Notes: generated by a model not told the origin, from the letters alone. DNA of 32,394 nt from Moniliella sp. 'wahieum' (GCA_003971905.1 RSEE01000223.1:1-32394), one strand, 5' to 3'; positions 10,458-21,400 are shown, counted from the stretch's first letter. Numbers and translations are program-made.

Positions 10458-10517
10458 ACGGTTAGGTTTAGACGTAGCGTTCCCCCTGTCCCAGCCTTAA
10501 GCTCTGTCAATGAAATG
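10442..10517 (+). repeat. repeat family A, terminal fragment
   Basis: About 75 bp from CCCCCCGCAAGATGAACGG to CTCTGTCAATGAAATGGA. It matches the first 70 bp of the 6101-6333 copy in the opposite orientation. The inner part of the element is missing. Confidence 0.8.
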
Positions 10518-11051
10518 GACGTGATCTAGGGTACAACCTTTGCCTGAGAAAGTTCTTGTATCGCCTCCTTTTTTCTGAGCGGACGGGTTGGGAAATTGTC
10601 GTTTAAGCACCAACAGCGCATCTCGGAGACCACCACAGACCTATTACAGCCCGGATTTCGTACTGGCTCACCATAGCTACCGTAGCCACCATTCCCGTCC
10701 ACTGTCCCTCCGCCAACCGCTGTGTGAGGTCCGGTTTGAATTATCACCCATGTAAAGTCCTTCTGCGCTGCATCTGCAGAACGCGGTTGTGTTACAACTA
10801 CAACCTCGTTGTTTTATATATGTTGGTGGAATTGTGCTTTTCCTCGACATCTGACGAGTGGGGCAGAGTCAATATGATCGTCCCTTTTTTGCTTCGTTTA
10901 AGACGAAGACACCTTATCTTCTTCAACGGTATCACAACCTCATGTTTAGTATTTCTTTATCGGATTGAGACCTTTCATGCGGTATTGTTTTGTCGCGGGG
11001 AGGGGGGAGCGCAACAGATATACACAGCAGAAGATGTGAGATGGGGGGGCT
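10518..11051. other. intergenic, no supported gene
   Basis: Lies beyond the 3' end of the phosphofructokinase pseudogene. It includes a short GCTACCGTAGCCACCATTCCC segment (about 10676-10698) that resembles one unit of the minisatellite at 19858-19966. No gene is recognised. Confidence 0.4.
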
Positions 11052-13887
11052 TCAGCGTGGATCAAGGTTAATAGAGGCTCGCGCCCCCATAATGTCAACA
11101 AGACGCTTTACTCCATACCACCATGCACTGCGACCCGTGCGATGTTTCATGTCGGCCTCCTTGGCCATGTCCCGGGCTAGGGTCATCTCGATTGATGAAC
11201 CACGGAAGGTGATGATAGCTGCTGATGTTGGGTCGTATCCCTCATTACTCTGATGGGATTGACGAGTATGGAAAATCACGTCTCCCATGCCCGTGTCCGA
11301 ATCTTCTTCCTGAATGTCCCGTACATTCCTCATCGAAGGGGTTGACCACTCTTCGTATTGCAGAAGCTCAGGGCGAGCCTTCCCTTCGAGCCACTGGCAA
11401 CTGCGAATAGCCAACCGAGTAGCACGACACCGGTCCAAAGGAGAAGGATTGCCCCCTTGCAAGGTATGGCCCAATGTCGCAGAACGAGCATCAAAGTGTT
11501 GCTGCCCCTCTTGTTTGAGAATAGAAGTCAGCAAGTCGGTTGTGTAAACACTACTTGATTCCTCGTTGCGGATGATCAGACGACCTTCTGACTTGCCCGG
11601 TTGGTCGAGACTGTACCGTTTTTTGAGCCACTCAACGTCTTTGTAGAGCTGGGAGATCGATAAGCCCATTTCAGGGATGTAAGTGAGGGCAGCATCTGTC
11701 GCCAATCCGCCCAAAACGGCCAAGAAGCCACAGTTTCCTCCTTGCGTCTCCACAACAAAACGCGATTTCGACTTGCCCTGGCAGACTGTTTAATGGCATC
11801 GCATGCGTCGACTAGAGCGTTGAGGGCCGTATCGGACCCAATGGAAAAGTCGTTCATGGGCACATTGTTACTCAACGTAGCAGGGATGGCAACAAGAGGG
11901 ATTCGGAATGCAGGATACTGAGTCCGGGCGTCGTCCATGAGCTTGACAGCATGGAACGACTCAAATCCGCCAATCAAAATTAACCCATCAAGGTCATGAT
12001 ACTGAATCTTAGCCGCCACCGCTCCAAAGTCAATGGAAGGCAGCACACGGTTTGTCCCTATTTCGGAGCCACCCCGAATACCCCAATTGTCAACACGCAA
12101 CCAGTCCACTTCCTGAACATTGTCCTCCAGTAATCCAGGAAAGCTGTTGGAAATCAAAAGGGGTGTGTGCCCCCTGCAAAGGAGATACCGCACTATGGCC
12201 CGAGTGGCCGCGTTCATCCCCCCCGCGGGTGCCCCAATATGCATGACGCCGACTCGGATGCGGTTCTCTGGTTCGACTGATCTTCAGGGTTGATTTGGGA
12301 AACGAATTTCCAAGCCTTGAGGTCCTCAGAAAATGCATCCCCCCGTGCACGTAAAGCATCGCCAAACCGTTTGTTGGCATAGCCACTGCCACCGCTTGGT
12401 CTGTTCAATGGCATCCTTGAGCGGTACACGAATTACTTTGCTCTCCGTAACCAATCACATACGAGGGGGTGTCCGGCGTAGATTGAAGCAATGTTTTGAC
12501 CGCTTCCACGGCTTGAAGGTGGAAAGGACAGGTCATTTGCATCCGGTTCCCCCCGCGCTGAGTGTGGCCGAGAGTGGTGACCCGTGTATCCAACCCAAGC
12601 TGCTCTGAAAGAACTTAGGCCACGTCGGCAGACTTGATTGGGTTGAGGTTTTTAGATGCCCCTTCTGCGACAATGACAATGGTCTTGCGTTTCCTGCCTT
12701 GCGGTTTGCGTCTGCTTCTCTAGAACGCGGCAATCTCCTGTCACCCACCCTTTCTCTGCCTCCTCCGACCCTTCTTCGGCTTGAAAATCATTGCACAGCG
12801 GAGGTTGTTCCGGGATGAAGATGTAGTCAGCGCGCAGAAGCGATTGGCACACTGCAATGCGATCCAGCCACAGTGTGCCCCATAACCTCGACAACAAAGG
12901 CGCGTGAGTGGGAGGCAGCAGTGGATGAAATGGAGTCGACGGCCTCGCATTGCACGCGCCAAGGCGGTAGGGGAGAGCAGCCAATGGTCATGTCAGTTGT
13001 GGCTAGATCATTGTCGATTGATCCCACTAGGCCCACAATACAAGATCTTGAACTTGTCATACTGAAGCTGGGTGATTTTTCCTTCGGAAAAGAGGGTACT
13101 GATATGATCCGGCCATTCTTTGCGTAGCATATCTGCCCCGGTCAGCTTCCATCGCCCCCACGACGGCAAGGCAGTCGATGCCATTGATAATCAAGTTGAG
13201 GGCAGCTTTCTGTCTACCTTCAAGTTCTCGGAACTCCTGACATCGTGCCGTACCAATCAACGTTCCTCCCTGAAGCACCACAGAAACGTAACATGTGCGT
13301 TAGGAACACTTGTGTGATGAAGTCAAGACAATGAATACAGAGAGGGGTGAAATGCGTACCTGCTCGGACCAGCCCCGAACGTCGTCCCACCCAACGCGGA
13401 TAATGTAGCGTCCCTTCAGTCCAGTATCCGACGCTCCACCTACACCTTCACGTAGGAGCTCACCGTAGCCATAAGTCGGAACAAAGCGCTGATGGCGACT
13501 GTACGGTTTCTCCCAAGGATAGCGGTACCCCGTACCAATTGAGATGCCGGGGATCTGGTCCACATTCGCCTTGGGTCCGAGTGCCGGGCTCGCCGCGGTC
13601 GAAACGGCGGGGCTGGCGAGAGGGCTGACAGCGCGGCTACAGGGCTCGGCATTGGCATTTCCATAAACTAATCCCGAGAGGCCCTCCCGGATAACATACG
13701 CTTCGCACCCCTTGTAGATTGCAAACTTGACCACAGCCCGCACTGCCGCGTTCATCCCGGCTGCATCCCCGCCCGAAGTCATTACTGCAACACGGGTTTT
13801 GCGGCGCTGCTGTCCTGTCGAGCCGCTTGTTTGCGTCGCCGCTGAGTGCGAGACCGAAGTGGAGTAAGCGCGTGCGTGCAAAGCCAT
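11052..13887 (-). pseudogene. ATP-dependent 6-phosphofructokinase (eukaryotic tandem-domain type), heavily frame-broken
   Basis: Glycolytic enzyme converting fructose-6-phosphate to fructose-1,6-bisphosphate. Exon 1 (13887 to about 13361) is intact, with [18 protein letters not shown] and the DVRGWSEQ border. An intron (GTACGC...CTTCAG) leads to GGTLIGTAR near 13275. Further landmarks are [47 protein letters not shown], then the second domain with GAPAGGMNAATRA, GGSEIGTNR, IPATLSNNVP and RNEESSSVYTT. Between about 13160 and 12200 the frame changes roughly ten times, examples being one G short in the run at 13155-13159 and one base short near 13145, and there is a nonsense codon at 12615-12617. 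The second domain is broken only near 12215-12244 and at the T-run 11757-11760. Motifs are well preserved, so lesions are recent or partly sequence error. Stop at 11052. Confidence 0.9.
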
Positions 13888-13963
13888 GATGCGGTAGCGA
13901 CAAACGATTCTAACGACAGAGATGGTGGTGCGAACGAATTAACTCTGACGGAGGCACATATTC

Positions 13964-13981
13964 CTAGTATATATATAAGGC
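13964..13981 (-). promoter_or_regulatory. TATA element upstream of the phosphofructokinase pseudogene
   Basis: TTATATATATAC, read on the minus strand, lies about 80-95 bp upstream of the start at 13887. Its position suits a core promoter element. Confidence 0.4.
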
Positions 13982-15075
13982 GCACGAGCCACGAGCCACG
14001 CGCCGACGTGTGCCCCTGCCGCGGGTATGCCAGTTGTCAGTACTAGGCGACAAACACAATGCCAGTGCCGGGTGCGCGCCAGAAAAACGCCAAGGCGCAC
14101 GGTGCTGCGCCAAGGAGAAGGAGGAAATTGCGCCCCCTGGGCGGGCAGCTGTGGAGGAGAGCGGTTATACAATTAGTACCGCTGCGTAGTGTGGTCCCAC
14201 AACGATCGAATAGTCTGCGAAAAATACAATTAAAAGGGCAGAGTGCCGTATGTATTACCGCGCGCCAGGAGGTTATTCCAGTTATATATTGTGCCCTAGC
14301 TACGCGTTCCATTACCCATTACCCCCGCGTTCAAGTCGCCAGGGGACCAACGGGGGGTCGAGAGCTTCGAGAACGCCGTCATGCGTCACAGCAAATATTA
14401 AGACAGTGGGGCCTCGAGCGAGAGCCTGTGTCTAACATGTACCACGTCTAACACGAAAATCTGTCTCTTTCATTTCAAGTGGCAAAAACTTTTATAGACG
14501 AGGAACAGTAGAGCATTATATACTGAGGGAAAACTGACTTCTTTGTGTTGGGGGTGCACTGCCCGGGGAAGAGGGTGATGCGGGGAGTTCGGATTCGGTT
14601 GCTCTACACTCTACTGATGTACTGATATATGATAGAGGTACTCTTGGACGCGGCACATACACTCCACGTTATTGTATTTGGCGGATAGCACCCCCCCCCC
14701 CCCTTTACTCTCCCCGCATCATGTGAGTATATATATGGCGGCTAAATTAGTACTATAGTGGATGGTGGATTGCGCCTGTGCTTCTCACTCATCATTTTCC
14801 ATATACACTTTTGAAAGATGGGGACGAATATGCTGAAAAAGAATGATATGTTCTCGACATTGTTCGTGTGAGACCGAGGTCAGAAGAGACAACAGAGACT
14901 TTATAGGCTTCTAAAAGAGCCCAGAACTTTTGCTACATATTTGATGGACACTCCCTCGGCCAACGATGAACGTCAAGGTACTATATACACAGCGGATCAA
15001 CGAAATAGATTTAAAATATCAGCGGATGTCCGGAGGCTGACATCGGCGACGTGTTTGCATGGTTTTGAGGGAAAT
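13982..15075. other. non-coding stretch with a 13-C run
   Basis: No supported gene. It contains a run of 13 cytosines at 14691-14703 and another TATATATA stretch near 14726. Open frames here have no family motifs. Confidence 0.4.
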
Positions 15076-15135
15076 GATGTCAGCGACGTCGCAAAAGAGG
15101 TCGTTGATGTCAGCGACGGCGCAAAAGAGGTCGTT
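15076..15135 (+). repeat. two tandem 30-bp units plus a partial third
   Basis: Units 15076-15105 and 15106-15135 differ by one base (GACGTCGC versus GACGGCGC), and a partial unit follows to about 15153. The period is a multiple of three; the plus-strand reading is an acidic DVSDVAKEVV-type repeat in an 81-codon frame. Confidence 0.85.
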
Positions 15136-15479
15136 GTTGATGTCAACGATGTGCAGCGCGGGGGGCCAACTGCTGGCTACATGTGAAACTTTGCATCGTT
15201 TCAAAATCCCACCCGGCCACACCATTTCGTGTCTTCTGCTAGCAAATGCTACCAGAACCACCTATAGTCAACACGCGTCCTTCCTATACGCGCTCACGGT
15301 AGCTGGCCAAGGGCAGGGAATCGATTTGGCATAGTCGCCGCATGGAAGGGTGTGCTCTACGGGGACATACGTATTCAGATGTGTCAGGGGAACATCGGCA
15401 GTTGGTGTGGCCAAGATTTAACGTCAGGTAAACGGAACCTCTCATTTCATGTGGTCCAAAAGGCAGGCCATGCGGGACA

Positions 15480-16240
15480 GCATTGTGCCCACTGATAAGG
15501 GGTTTGGCTCATCAGCCACCCATCCTGCGCCTAGTTCTGATTGGGCTCCGGGAACGCAGGGACGACTGGTGCAGCCCCGCTGAAGATACGCTTTTGTTGG
15601 TCCTTCACATTACTTTGACCCCGCAAACGAAAGCCATGAAAAGTCTGTTGGGTTCTCCGAGCAAACCGACGAGGTCATCGAGAGTCATTCCTCCTGATAA
15701 ATTCATAGTCGGACAGGCGCGTTTGAGAGGTGGGTCTGAAACCGAAATCGGTCAAGCGAGACTGTCTCCAAGAGGTTAGGCTGTCGTATACGCGGACTTG
15801 ACACTTCTTCACCATCTCTTCTTCTTGTTCCATCAGGTGTGTGTGCTCGTGAGCCAACCGTCTGACCCATTCCGCGTTGGCTCCGACAACAGTAAGGTGT
15901 TGTGGATGAGGCCGGAGCTTGGGCCCCACTGGTCCGTGTAGTGTAGGTGTCCTTCATCGCAGTGTTCCGACTCGGCCAGATACTCATTGGACCAGATCAA
16001 TTGTCGGTGGTCACAGAATGACCCTGACCCCGTCGAACGGACCAGCAAAGCGATGAACGACACCAGTTCGACAATGAATACGGGTAACGACAGGTTTTAC
16101 ATTTGCGGACCGGCATGCCCTTCCACTGTTCCTTGAAGCAAAACTCCACCTTTTGCTTAATGAACGCGGTGTTGCGTGTGCGATCTGTCCCAATGTCCGG
16201 GAAGATTGTCATTGGAAGTCTCCGCTCATCAGCTGGCCGC
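15480..16240 (-). pseudogene. possible decayed coding region with a Cys-pair motif
   Basis: Several overlapping minus-strand frames look protein-like in turn: VEFCFKEQWKG..RKCKTCRYPYS (about 16075-16160), then QLIWSNEYLAES, then VVGANAEWVRRLAHEHTHL (about 15850-15900), then KCQVRVYDSLTSW. The switching resembles a frameshifted gene. The first piece loosely resembles a BED-type zinc finger of a DNA transposase, but the His ligands are not in place, so I do not assign a family. Confidence 0.2.
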
Positions 16241-17905
16241 CTGGCAAATAATAAAGGCGATGTGCAGAGCCACGTCGCGTCGCGCCAGAGGCCCAGGGAA
16301 GTACCGATGCGCAGTAGCTCCCGCGATAAAGGCTAGAGATAAAGGTGACGGTGCCAACATACGCGCTTGTGTAGTTAGAGCACAGTCGTCTCCCTTGGCA
16401 ACACATCGCGAGCCGGATGGGGAGGTGGGATTCGCGTTAATCCATCCACCCCATCTTGCGAGTGGAGGTCATCTGAGTTATCACGCATAGTCAATGTGGG
16501 AACGGTGAAAAGACATTATGTTCCCTCTCCAGCGTGGAATGGTTCCAGCGTGGAACGGTGACTAAGGTGGCGACGCAGCGATAATTAATCTCATCAGTGA
16601 CAGGACCAGTTCGGCGAGCTCTCGCCGCATATACTTTTTGGTAATCACAACTGGATGATGTTGATAACGGCAATGAACGGGTTCGTAAAGGGCGCGAACA
16701 TATTGCTAGCAATCGGGCCGTGGTGACGTATTATTGTTTCCGAGAGATCCTCAATACAGAGCCGGAGACTGCAAAGGAGTGCGTCTTATTGTGAGGCATC
16801 AGACTTGTGTGCGCGCCGAGTTGATCGCCTCTCTGGCTTGGATCCGGACTGAGGATCCGCTGTCGCTTCGGGTTCGGTAGGCGGGCCAGCCGACTGTGGG
16901 CAACGCACGTTTCAGCGTTGTCCTCCACCCAAAAGCATCTTCCACATCGCCATTTTGCGTGGGAGACCCAGAGGGCAATCCAGAGAGGGGCTGAAGGTGC
17001 AATTCAGGGGAGGCCACGTCTGGCATATTAATGTCAGATGTGTGCCACAGTAAAGATGGTGGCCAGCGCTTGCCGGTTGGAACCAGCTGGGATCGTGCTT
17101 GCGCGCCGGAGCGCATGGTGCACGAATGATGCCTGCTGCAGTGTCCAGTGTTGCAGCTGGGTTATTGGACGCGACCCGGTGTGCCCGGTGTGATCTTGGT
17201 GACGTCGGGCGTCCCTGTGTCGAAAAGACGAGTACGGGTATCGACGACATATCCGGTGCATATCCAATGGCTGGCAGTGCTGGGAATTCTGGCAGCCGAA
17301 AAGAGTTGAGGCAAGAGTTGGAGGAGCTAGGGCTCCAGTCTCCAGTACCTCGGTGTCGATACATTGCCGGGGTACCAACGGCGAACGTTTGAATGTGCGA
17401 CTCAACTATCATTGTTGGCCCGGCTGCTTCGATCTGTCCAGGACACTACGTAGCCTTATTCGCTCACCATCGAGCGACAGTTGCCTACTGCCGGTCACGG
17501 GCGAAGACGAGCTGGCAAGCCTGACGAAGCCTATGTGCGCCTGTCGCCTTCCTATTCCCATCCACAGGTTGGTCATGGAGTCAGATTCAATCTGGAGACG
17601 ATAGTCGCCCCGTGCCCTTTTACTTTTTAGGTTGCCCGTACCCAAAACCGTCGCCCTCCCTGGTTTCCCCTGTCCCCCGTTCTTCCTCTATGCTACACAG
17701 CCTTGGCACACTGTGGCAGTCACCTCTTCTGCTATACGCCGAGAAGTCTTTCTTTGTCCCTAGCCCCGCTCGGACCCACCAATCAGCCCAAGTGCGTAAC
17801 CACCGTGAGAGCTAGTCGACCTTAGTATCTCCAATGGATTGTACCCCTTAAGGCCTTAATCCCCCTGGGCGGGCCCTCTGGCAGCGCCCGCGCTTACACT
17901 GCCTG
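16241..17905. other. gene-poor stretch, no supported gene
   Basis: The only frame of note is 17099-17392 (+, 97 residues, mixed composition, no known motif), with longer opposing frames on the minus strand. I cannot tell which, if any, is real. No repeat family A copy or heptad tract is present here. Confidence 0.35.
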
Positions 17906-19424
17906 ATGCAGAGAATGTTGGGCGCAGCCAGTTCCCTGCAGCAGCAGCGCCTCAGTGCTTCTTCAGTTAGGCCCCTGGCTAGCCAAATCCGGCCAGGGGC
18001 AAAAGACTTGCCTAGTGCGTTGTATGGAACCCCCCGCATGTGAGTGGCGCAATCTGCTCTACCCCCACACTGCAGCCCACACTTGACAAGAGCCAGCCAG
18101 ACCCCCTGGTCCTGCCCCTTTCCACACACACCCCACCACCATCCCTCGCCTCCGTTCCACCAGAGTAAGTGCAACAGCCCATCCAGGCAATGCTCGTGCG
18201 AGCCCCTCTCGCGGACCCAGCAATATCGCCGGTCCAGCTCACACCCGCACCGTCAACAACAAGCTAGGTTGCCAGGCAGCCGAAATGGACGAGCTGTACG
18301 TGGACAAGCCCCCACCCCCCCCCCCCAATCTGGCCTCGCCCCCCCGCCCGCATTCGGACGATCCCTGAAATAGCGGCATGTCACGGTGCAGGCGCGCAGG
18401 CAAATGATCCAGAAAAGATGTCGATCAAGATACCACAAGCGACGCACAAGGTCACGCCAGTGCCCCTGGGTAATAATTGTCGAATTCTTTAGCATGTCGG
18501 CCAGACAGCACGTTTTGCTGATGGTGCTCAAGAGTCTACCGCTCTGGGCGCCTCCCCACTAGATCCACCTTCAAGAGGGCCATAGCCAACATCATCCAAG
18601 AGGCGGGCAACGCTCAGCACAAGCTATTTGAATGAGGTGCGTTAACCCAAACCGCTAAACCATCTACTAACAAATAGAACAGCGTCCAGTTGCCAGAGAG
18701 CATGCACTGTATCGATCGAGGCAACGGAAGGCGCATTGTGCGCCTTCCAGGCTGATTTGGTGCGTCATAAGTTTCTAGTCTACTTTCGCAGCCTCTCTCA
18801 CCAAGAGCTCACTGCCGCCAAGCTGGTACGTACTGACCCCGCCTCTTCACGCGTTGCTCTCCTCGCAACATGGCCACAATAACTTACTTCACCCGTTCTC
18901 ACCAAAAGCGCTTCTGTTGCTACCCACCGAACGACATTGACTTCCAGAGGGAAATGAGACGTGTCTTACAACATCACAGCTTCCCTGACCCATCTGCCCT
19001 GTGCACCGTCTTGCTCAACCGGAGTCTGAACAACAGCAACCGCTGCAGCGACATTTTCAGTGCCATCACCGTCTCTTTGTCTGATCATAAGTACGTCGCT
19101 ACCCCGTTCTCGTCCAGCAGGTCATCTGACTTTTTTCACTCATCGCCCCGCAAGCTATCTACTGGGCTGAACGAGTGTATGGGAGAATTTCTAGGGCATT
19201 GCGGACACGCATCTTCGGTAAGGTAAGCCTGAAATTTGTACCGCCTGGCGTGCGACGCGTGTTGAACAACTCACCCACCACCGTCACATCGCAGTAACCC
19301 GGGTGCAAACCGAAGAGGAGTAGGATACATGGGACAACCAAGGCACTGCGGTCAACTTCTTTGACGCAGAGGGCACTGATGGCGAGGACGACGACCGCAC
19401 AGGCGACTCTGAGACTGAGGAGTG
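17906..19424 (+). pseudogene. unidentified multi-exon gene, probably decayed
   Basis: Exon 1 (17906-18039) starts MQRMLGAASSLQQQRLSASS. An intron at 18040-18163 (GTGAGT...CCAG, 124 bp) joins in phase to an exon reading SPSRGPSNIAGPAHTR, then ELYVDKPPPPPPP, ending in a TGA near 18366. Further protein-like pieces in changing frames follow: STFKRAIANIIQEAGNAQ (about 18560), ALCAFQADLVRHKFLVYF (about 18740), YWAERVYGRISRALRTRIFGK (about 19165-19225). A clean intron donor GTAAGC follows, then an acidic tail NFFDAEGTDGEDDD ending SETEE at 19424, with an in-frame TAG at 19321-19323. I do not recognise the family. The acidic tail and proline run suggest a scaffold or nuclear protein, but that is guesswork. 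Confidence 0.35.
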
Positions 19425-19640
19425 ATTTAGCGCCTCTACATTCCCGAGAGCTCTCAACGGCGAGCCCCCAAATCCATATTGACCTATCGCAATGAAAAAA
19501 GTACCCTCGAAGACGATTGCACAGCATTCGATGGTACTAGAATGAGTAGTAGTATAAAATGTAATACCGATAGTAACCCAGGAAGAGCGAGCATACGAGG
19601 ATCAGAATCGTCAGATCCGTCGCCCAGGGGCACGTCAACG

Positions 19641-19713
19641 ACGTATCTGACGTTCAAGGGGATGACGTCGAGTACGTATCTGACGTTCAAGGGGGTGACG
19701 TCGAGGACGTAAC
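19641..19713 (+). repeat. two tandem 33-bp units plus a partial third
   Basis: Units 19641-19673 and 19674-19706 share ACGTATCTGACGTTCAAGGGG followed by TGACGTCGAG, with two differences; ACGTAAC starts a third. Each unit carries two TGACGT (CRE-like) cores. The period is a multiple of three. Confidence 0.85.
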
Positions 19714-19799
19714 AAACCTGCTGACAGTGACAGGTTTGCACGTCCCCACAGCCAAAACACTCTTCTGACGTTTTTGAAGGTATTTTATACGAGGAGACC

Positions 19800-19857
19800 A
19801 CCGGGCCTACGGCCCGGTCAGCTGGGGCTTCGCCCCAGCTTGGTGCTGCGTCGCAGC
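19800..19857. repeat. three consecutive GC-rich perfect hairpins
   Basis: Hairpin 1 is at 19800-19818: ACCGGGCC, loop TAC, GGCCCGGT. Hairpin 2 is at 19820-19840: AGCTGGGGC, loop TTC, GCCCCAGCT. Hairpin 3 is at 19845-19857: GCTGCG, one base, CGCAGC. All stems are perfect and the hairpins are almost adjacent. They could be a mobile GC cluster, an arrest or termination structure, or part of an element end. Confidence 0.9.
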
Positions 19858-19966
19858 CGCCACCGTAGCCACCGTTCCCCCGTCGCCACCATTGCCACCT
19901 TAGCCACCGTTCCCCCGGTCCCCCTCGCCACCTTAGCCACCGTTCCCCCCTTCGCCACCGTAGTTA
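19858..19966. repeat. imperfect minisatellite of GCCACCGTAGCCACCGTTCCCCC-type units
   Basis: About four or five degenerate units built from GCCACC, TTAGCCACC and GTTCCCCC. It directly follows the triple hairpin. One related unit occurs alone at about 10676-10698. Confidence 0.75.
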
Positions 19967-20070
19967 TAATATCACCGATACGCGCTGGCTGCGGGTGGCT
20001 GGGAACGTGGCACCGGTCGGCACGTGCCTATGACGTAAAAGATGCACGGCGGATCAATTTTGCATATGTT

Positions 20071-20130
20071 AACGGTTCGGTTTAGACGTAGCGTTCCCCC
20101 TGTCCCAGCCTTAAGCTCTGTCAATGGAAT
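20071..20130 (+). repeat. repeat family A, terminal fragment
   Basis: Sixty bases from AACGGTTCGGTTTAGACG to GCTCTGTCAATGGAAT, nearly identical to the corresponding end of the 6101-6333 copy in the opposite orientation. Confidence 0.85.
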
Positions 20131-20651
20131 GCACACAACATAGAGATCTTGAAACATCTGTGACGTATTTTGCTGATCCGCTGTGTATACACGGTCGACT
20201 ACCATCGCGGTAGGGAGTGCTAGTCAACTCAGCTGGGGCCAGAGAAGGATGGGAGTCTAGGTCCTGAGAGGTGGGTTAGGTCCGGATATAGAAGAAAGCT
20301 GTGCCGACCTGGCTAGTCACTGGTTAGGCAGCATTACACGCTGGAGGATGTACCTTGAGGTCAAGCCTGAGGTGCATTGCATGACAGTGGGAGGCGTGAA
20401 CGGCAGGGGCGGAACGGGACCGACGCTCTGTGCTCCAAGAACCTCATGGAATCGGCATTGATCTCACTGGAATCGGCATTGATCTCACGGGAATCGTCAT
20501 CAACGTTCAAATAAAGTACCAGGGATGCACGCAAGAGCCGTTTTCCCCTCCTGGTTTTGACGACGCGAGAGGATATACTATTACGGCACCAAACAGCCGG
20601 AAAGATGCTTGCGCACTGGAAGGATTTGACTAGTTGACTACTGTGAATCTC
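20131..20651. other. intergenic, no supported gene
   Basis: Contains a GCTGATCCGCTGTGTATAC segment (about 20170) whose reverse complement recurs near 14985, and a short GGAATCGGCATTGATCTCAC doublet at about 20450-20490. No gene is seen. Confidence 0.35.
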
Positions 20652-21210
20652 GGTGGAAATGGTTCCTCGCTCGGATGTCTACCGCGTTCATCCGTGTCCA
20701 CACGCGCTACCTCGGGTACTGTCACGGGCTGCGGCGGACTCGAGATGGTCCGACCGAAGCTAAGGCCCGCCTGCTCCGCACATGCCCAGTAGAGCGTGTG
20801 CTCTGCAGGCCAACCGAGTGTGTTACCGCAATCCGTGACAGGTACGGGACCAGATGGCGAGCACCAGAGGGTCCTGATATCCTGGCGATCCCCCTGGTTC
20901 CCTAGCCGTAGTGGCGCTACCAAGTAACTCACGCAAGATGAATAACCGGTTACGGGTCCGTTTATGTCATAGTTTGTGGCTGATGTCGCTCCCATTTTCC
21001 AAATTCTTCGTCTCGAGCGTCTCGCTCCTTCCCTGTTTCTTCCACTTCGCACCATGTCCTCTGTTCTTGCTTCTTCCCCACGAACGATTGCTACACCCCT
21101 TGGCCTAGTCCGATTCTGGTCTCCCTCGCTGTAGCTGTAGCCCCGACTGTGACAGTTTAGGCGTATAGCGTTTCCCTGTCCCAGCCTTAAGTTCTGTCAA
21201 TGATAGGGAT
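20652..21210 (+). repeat. repeat family A, long copy carrying two insertions
   Basis: 20652-20719 and 20841-20935 align to the reverse complement of 6333-6165. They are interrupted by a 121-bp insertion (annotated separately). Homology stops at GCAAGATGAAT (about 20940) and resumes at 21154-21210 (TTTAGGCGTATAGCG to TTCTGTCAATGAT), so a second stretch of about 210 bp also interrupts the copy. Confidence 0.7.
20720..20840. mobile_element. 121-bp MITE-like insertion with TIRs and 5-bp target duplication
   Basis: The insert begins TGTCACGGGCTGCGG and ends CCGCAATCCGTGACA. These form 15-bp terminal inverted repeats with two mismatches and a perfect 8-bp outer part. It is flanked on both sides by GGTAC (20715-20719 and 20841-20845), while the uninterrupted copy of the host repeat (around 6250) has the site once. 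That is the footprint of a cut-and-paste DNA transposon derivative. It has no coding capacity. Confidence 0.85.
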
Positions 21211-21243
21211 CAAATAAGGTTTTGGATGTCAGCGAGATCTCGA

Positions 21244-21310
21244 TCAGGCATCATGCATCAGGCCTCAGGCCTCAGGCTGAGGGCTGAGGCCTGAGCTCAG
21301 GGCCTCAGGG
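21244..21310. repeat. heptad tract TCAGGCA, TCATGCA, TCAGGCC x2
   Basis: TCA occurs at 21244, 21251, 21258, 21265 and 21272, exact 7-base spacing, and then inverts into TGAGGCC-type units up to about 21310. Confidence 0.9.
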
Positions 21311-21359
21311 GCGCCATGCCGATCGGTGAAGTCTCAGAGCTTAAAAGGGATTCGTAGGG

Positions 21360-21400
21360 TGACCGGTGAACGTTGAACTTCAACGTTGAAGCTGAAGGGC
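21360..21400. repeat. heptad tract TGACCGG, TGAACGT
   Basis: TGA occurs at 21360, 21367 and 21374 at exact 7-base spacing, followed by TTCAACGT/TGAAGCT units in both orientations. Confidence 0.8.

Noticed and set aside
16060..16170. BED-type zinc finger of a hAT transposase
   Set aside because: The first Cys pair and nearby residues look similar, but the paired His residues are missing and no transposase core follows; kept only as a weak decayed-frame note.
5085..17880. Possible duplicated segment (GGATTGTACCCC context at 5163 and 17834)
   Set aside because: Only about a dozen identical bases, with poor similarity around them.
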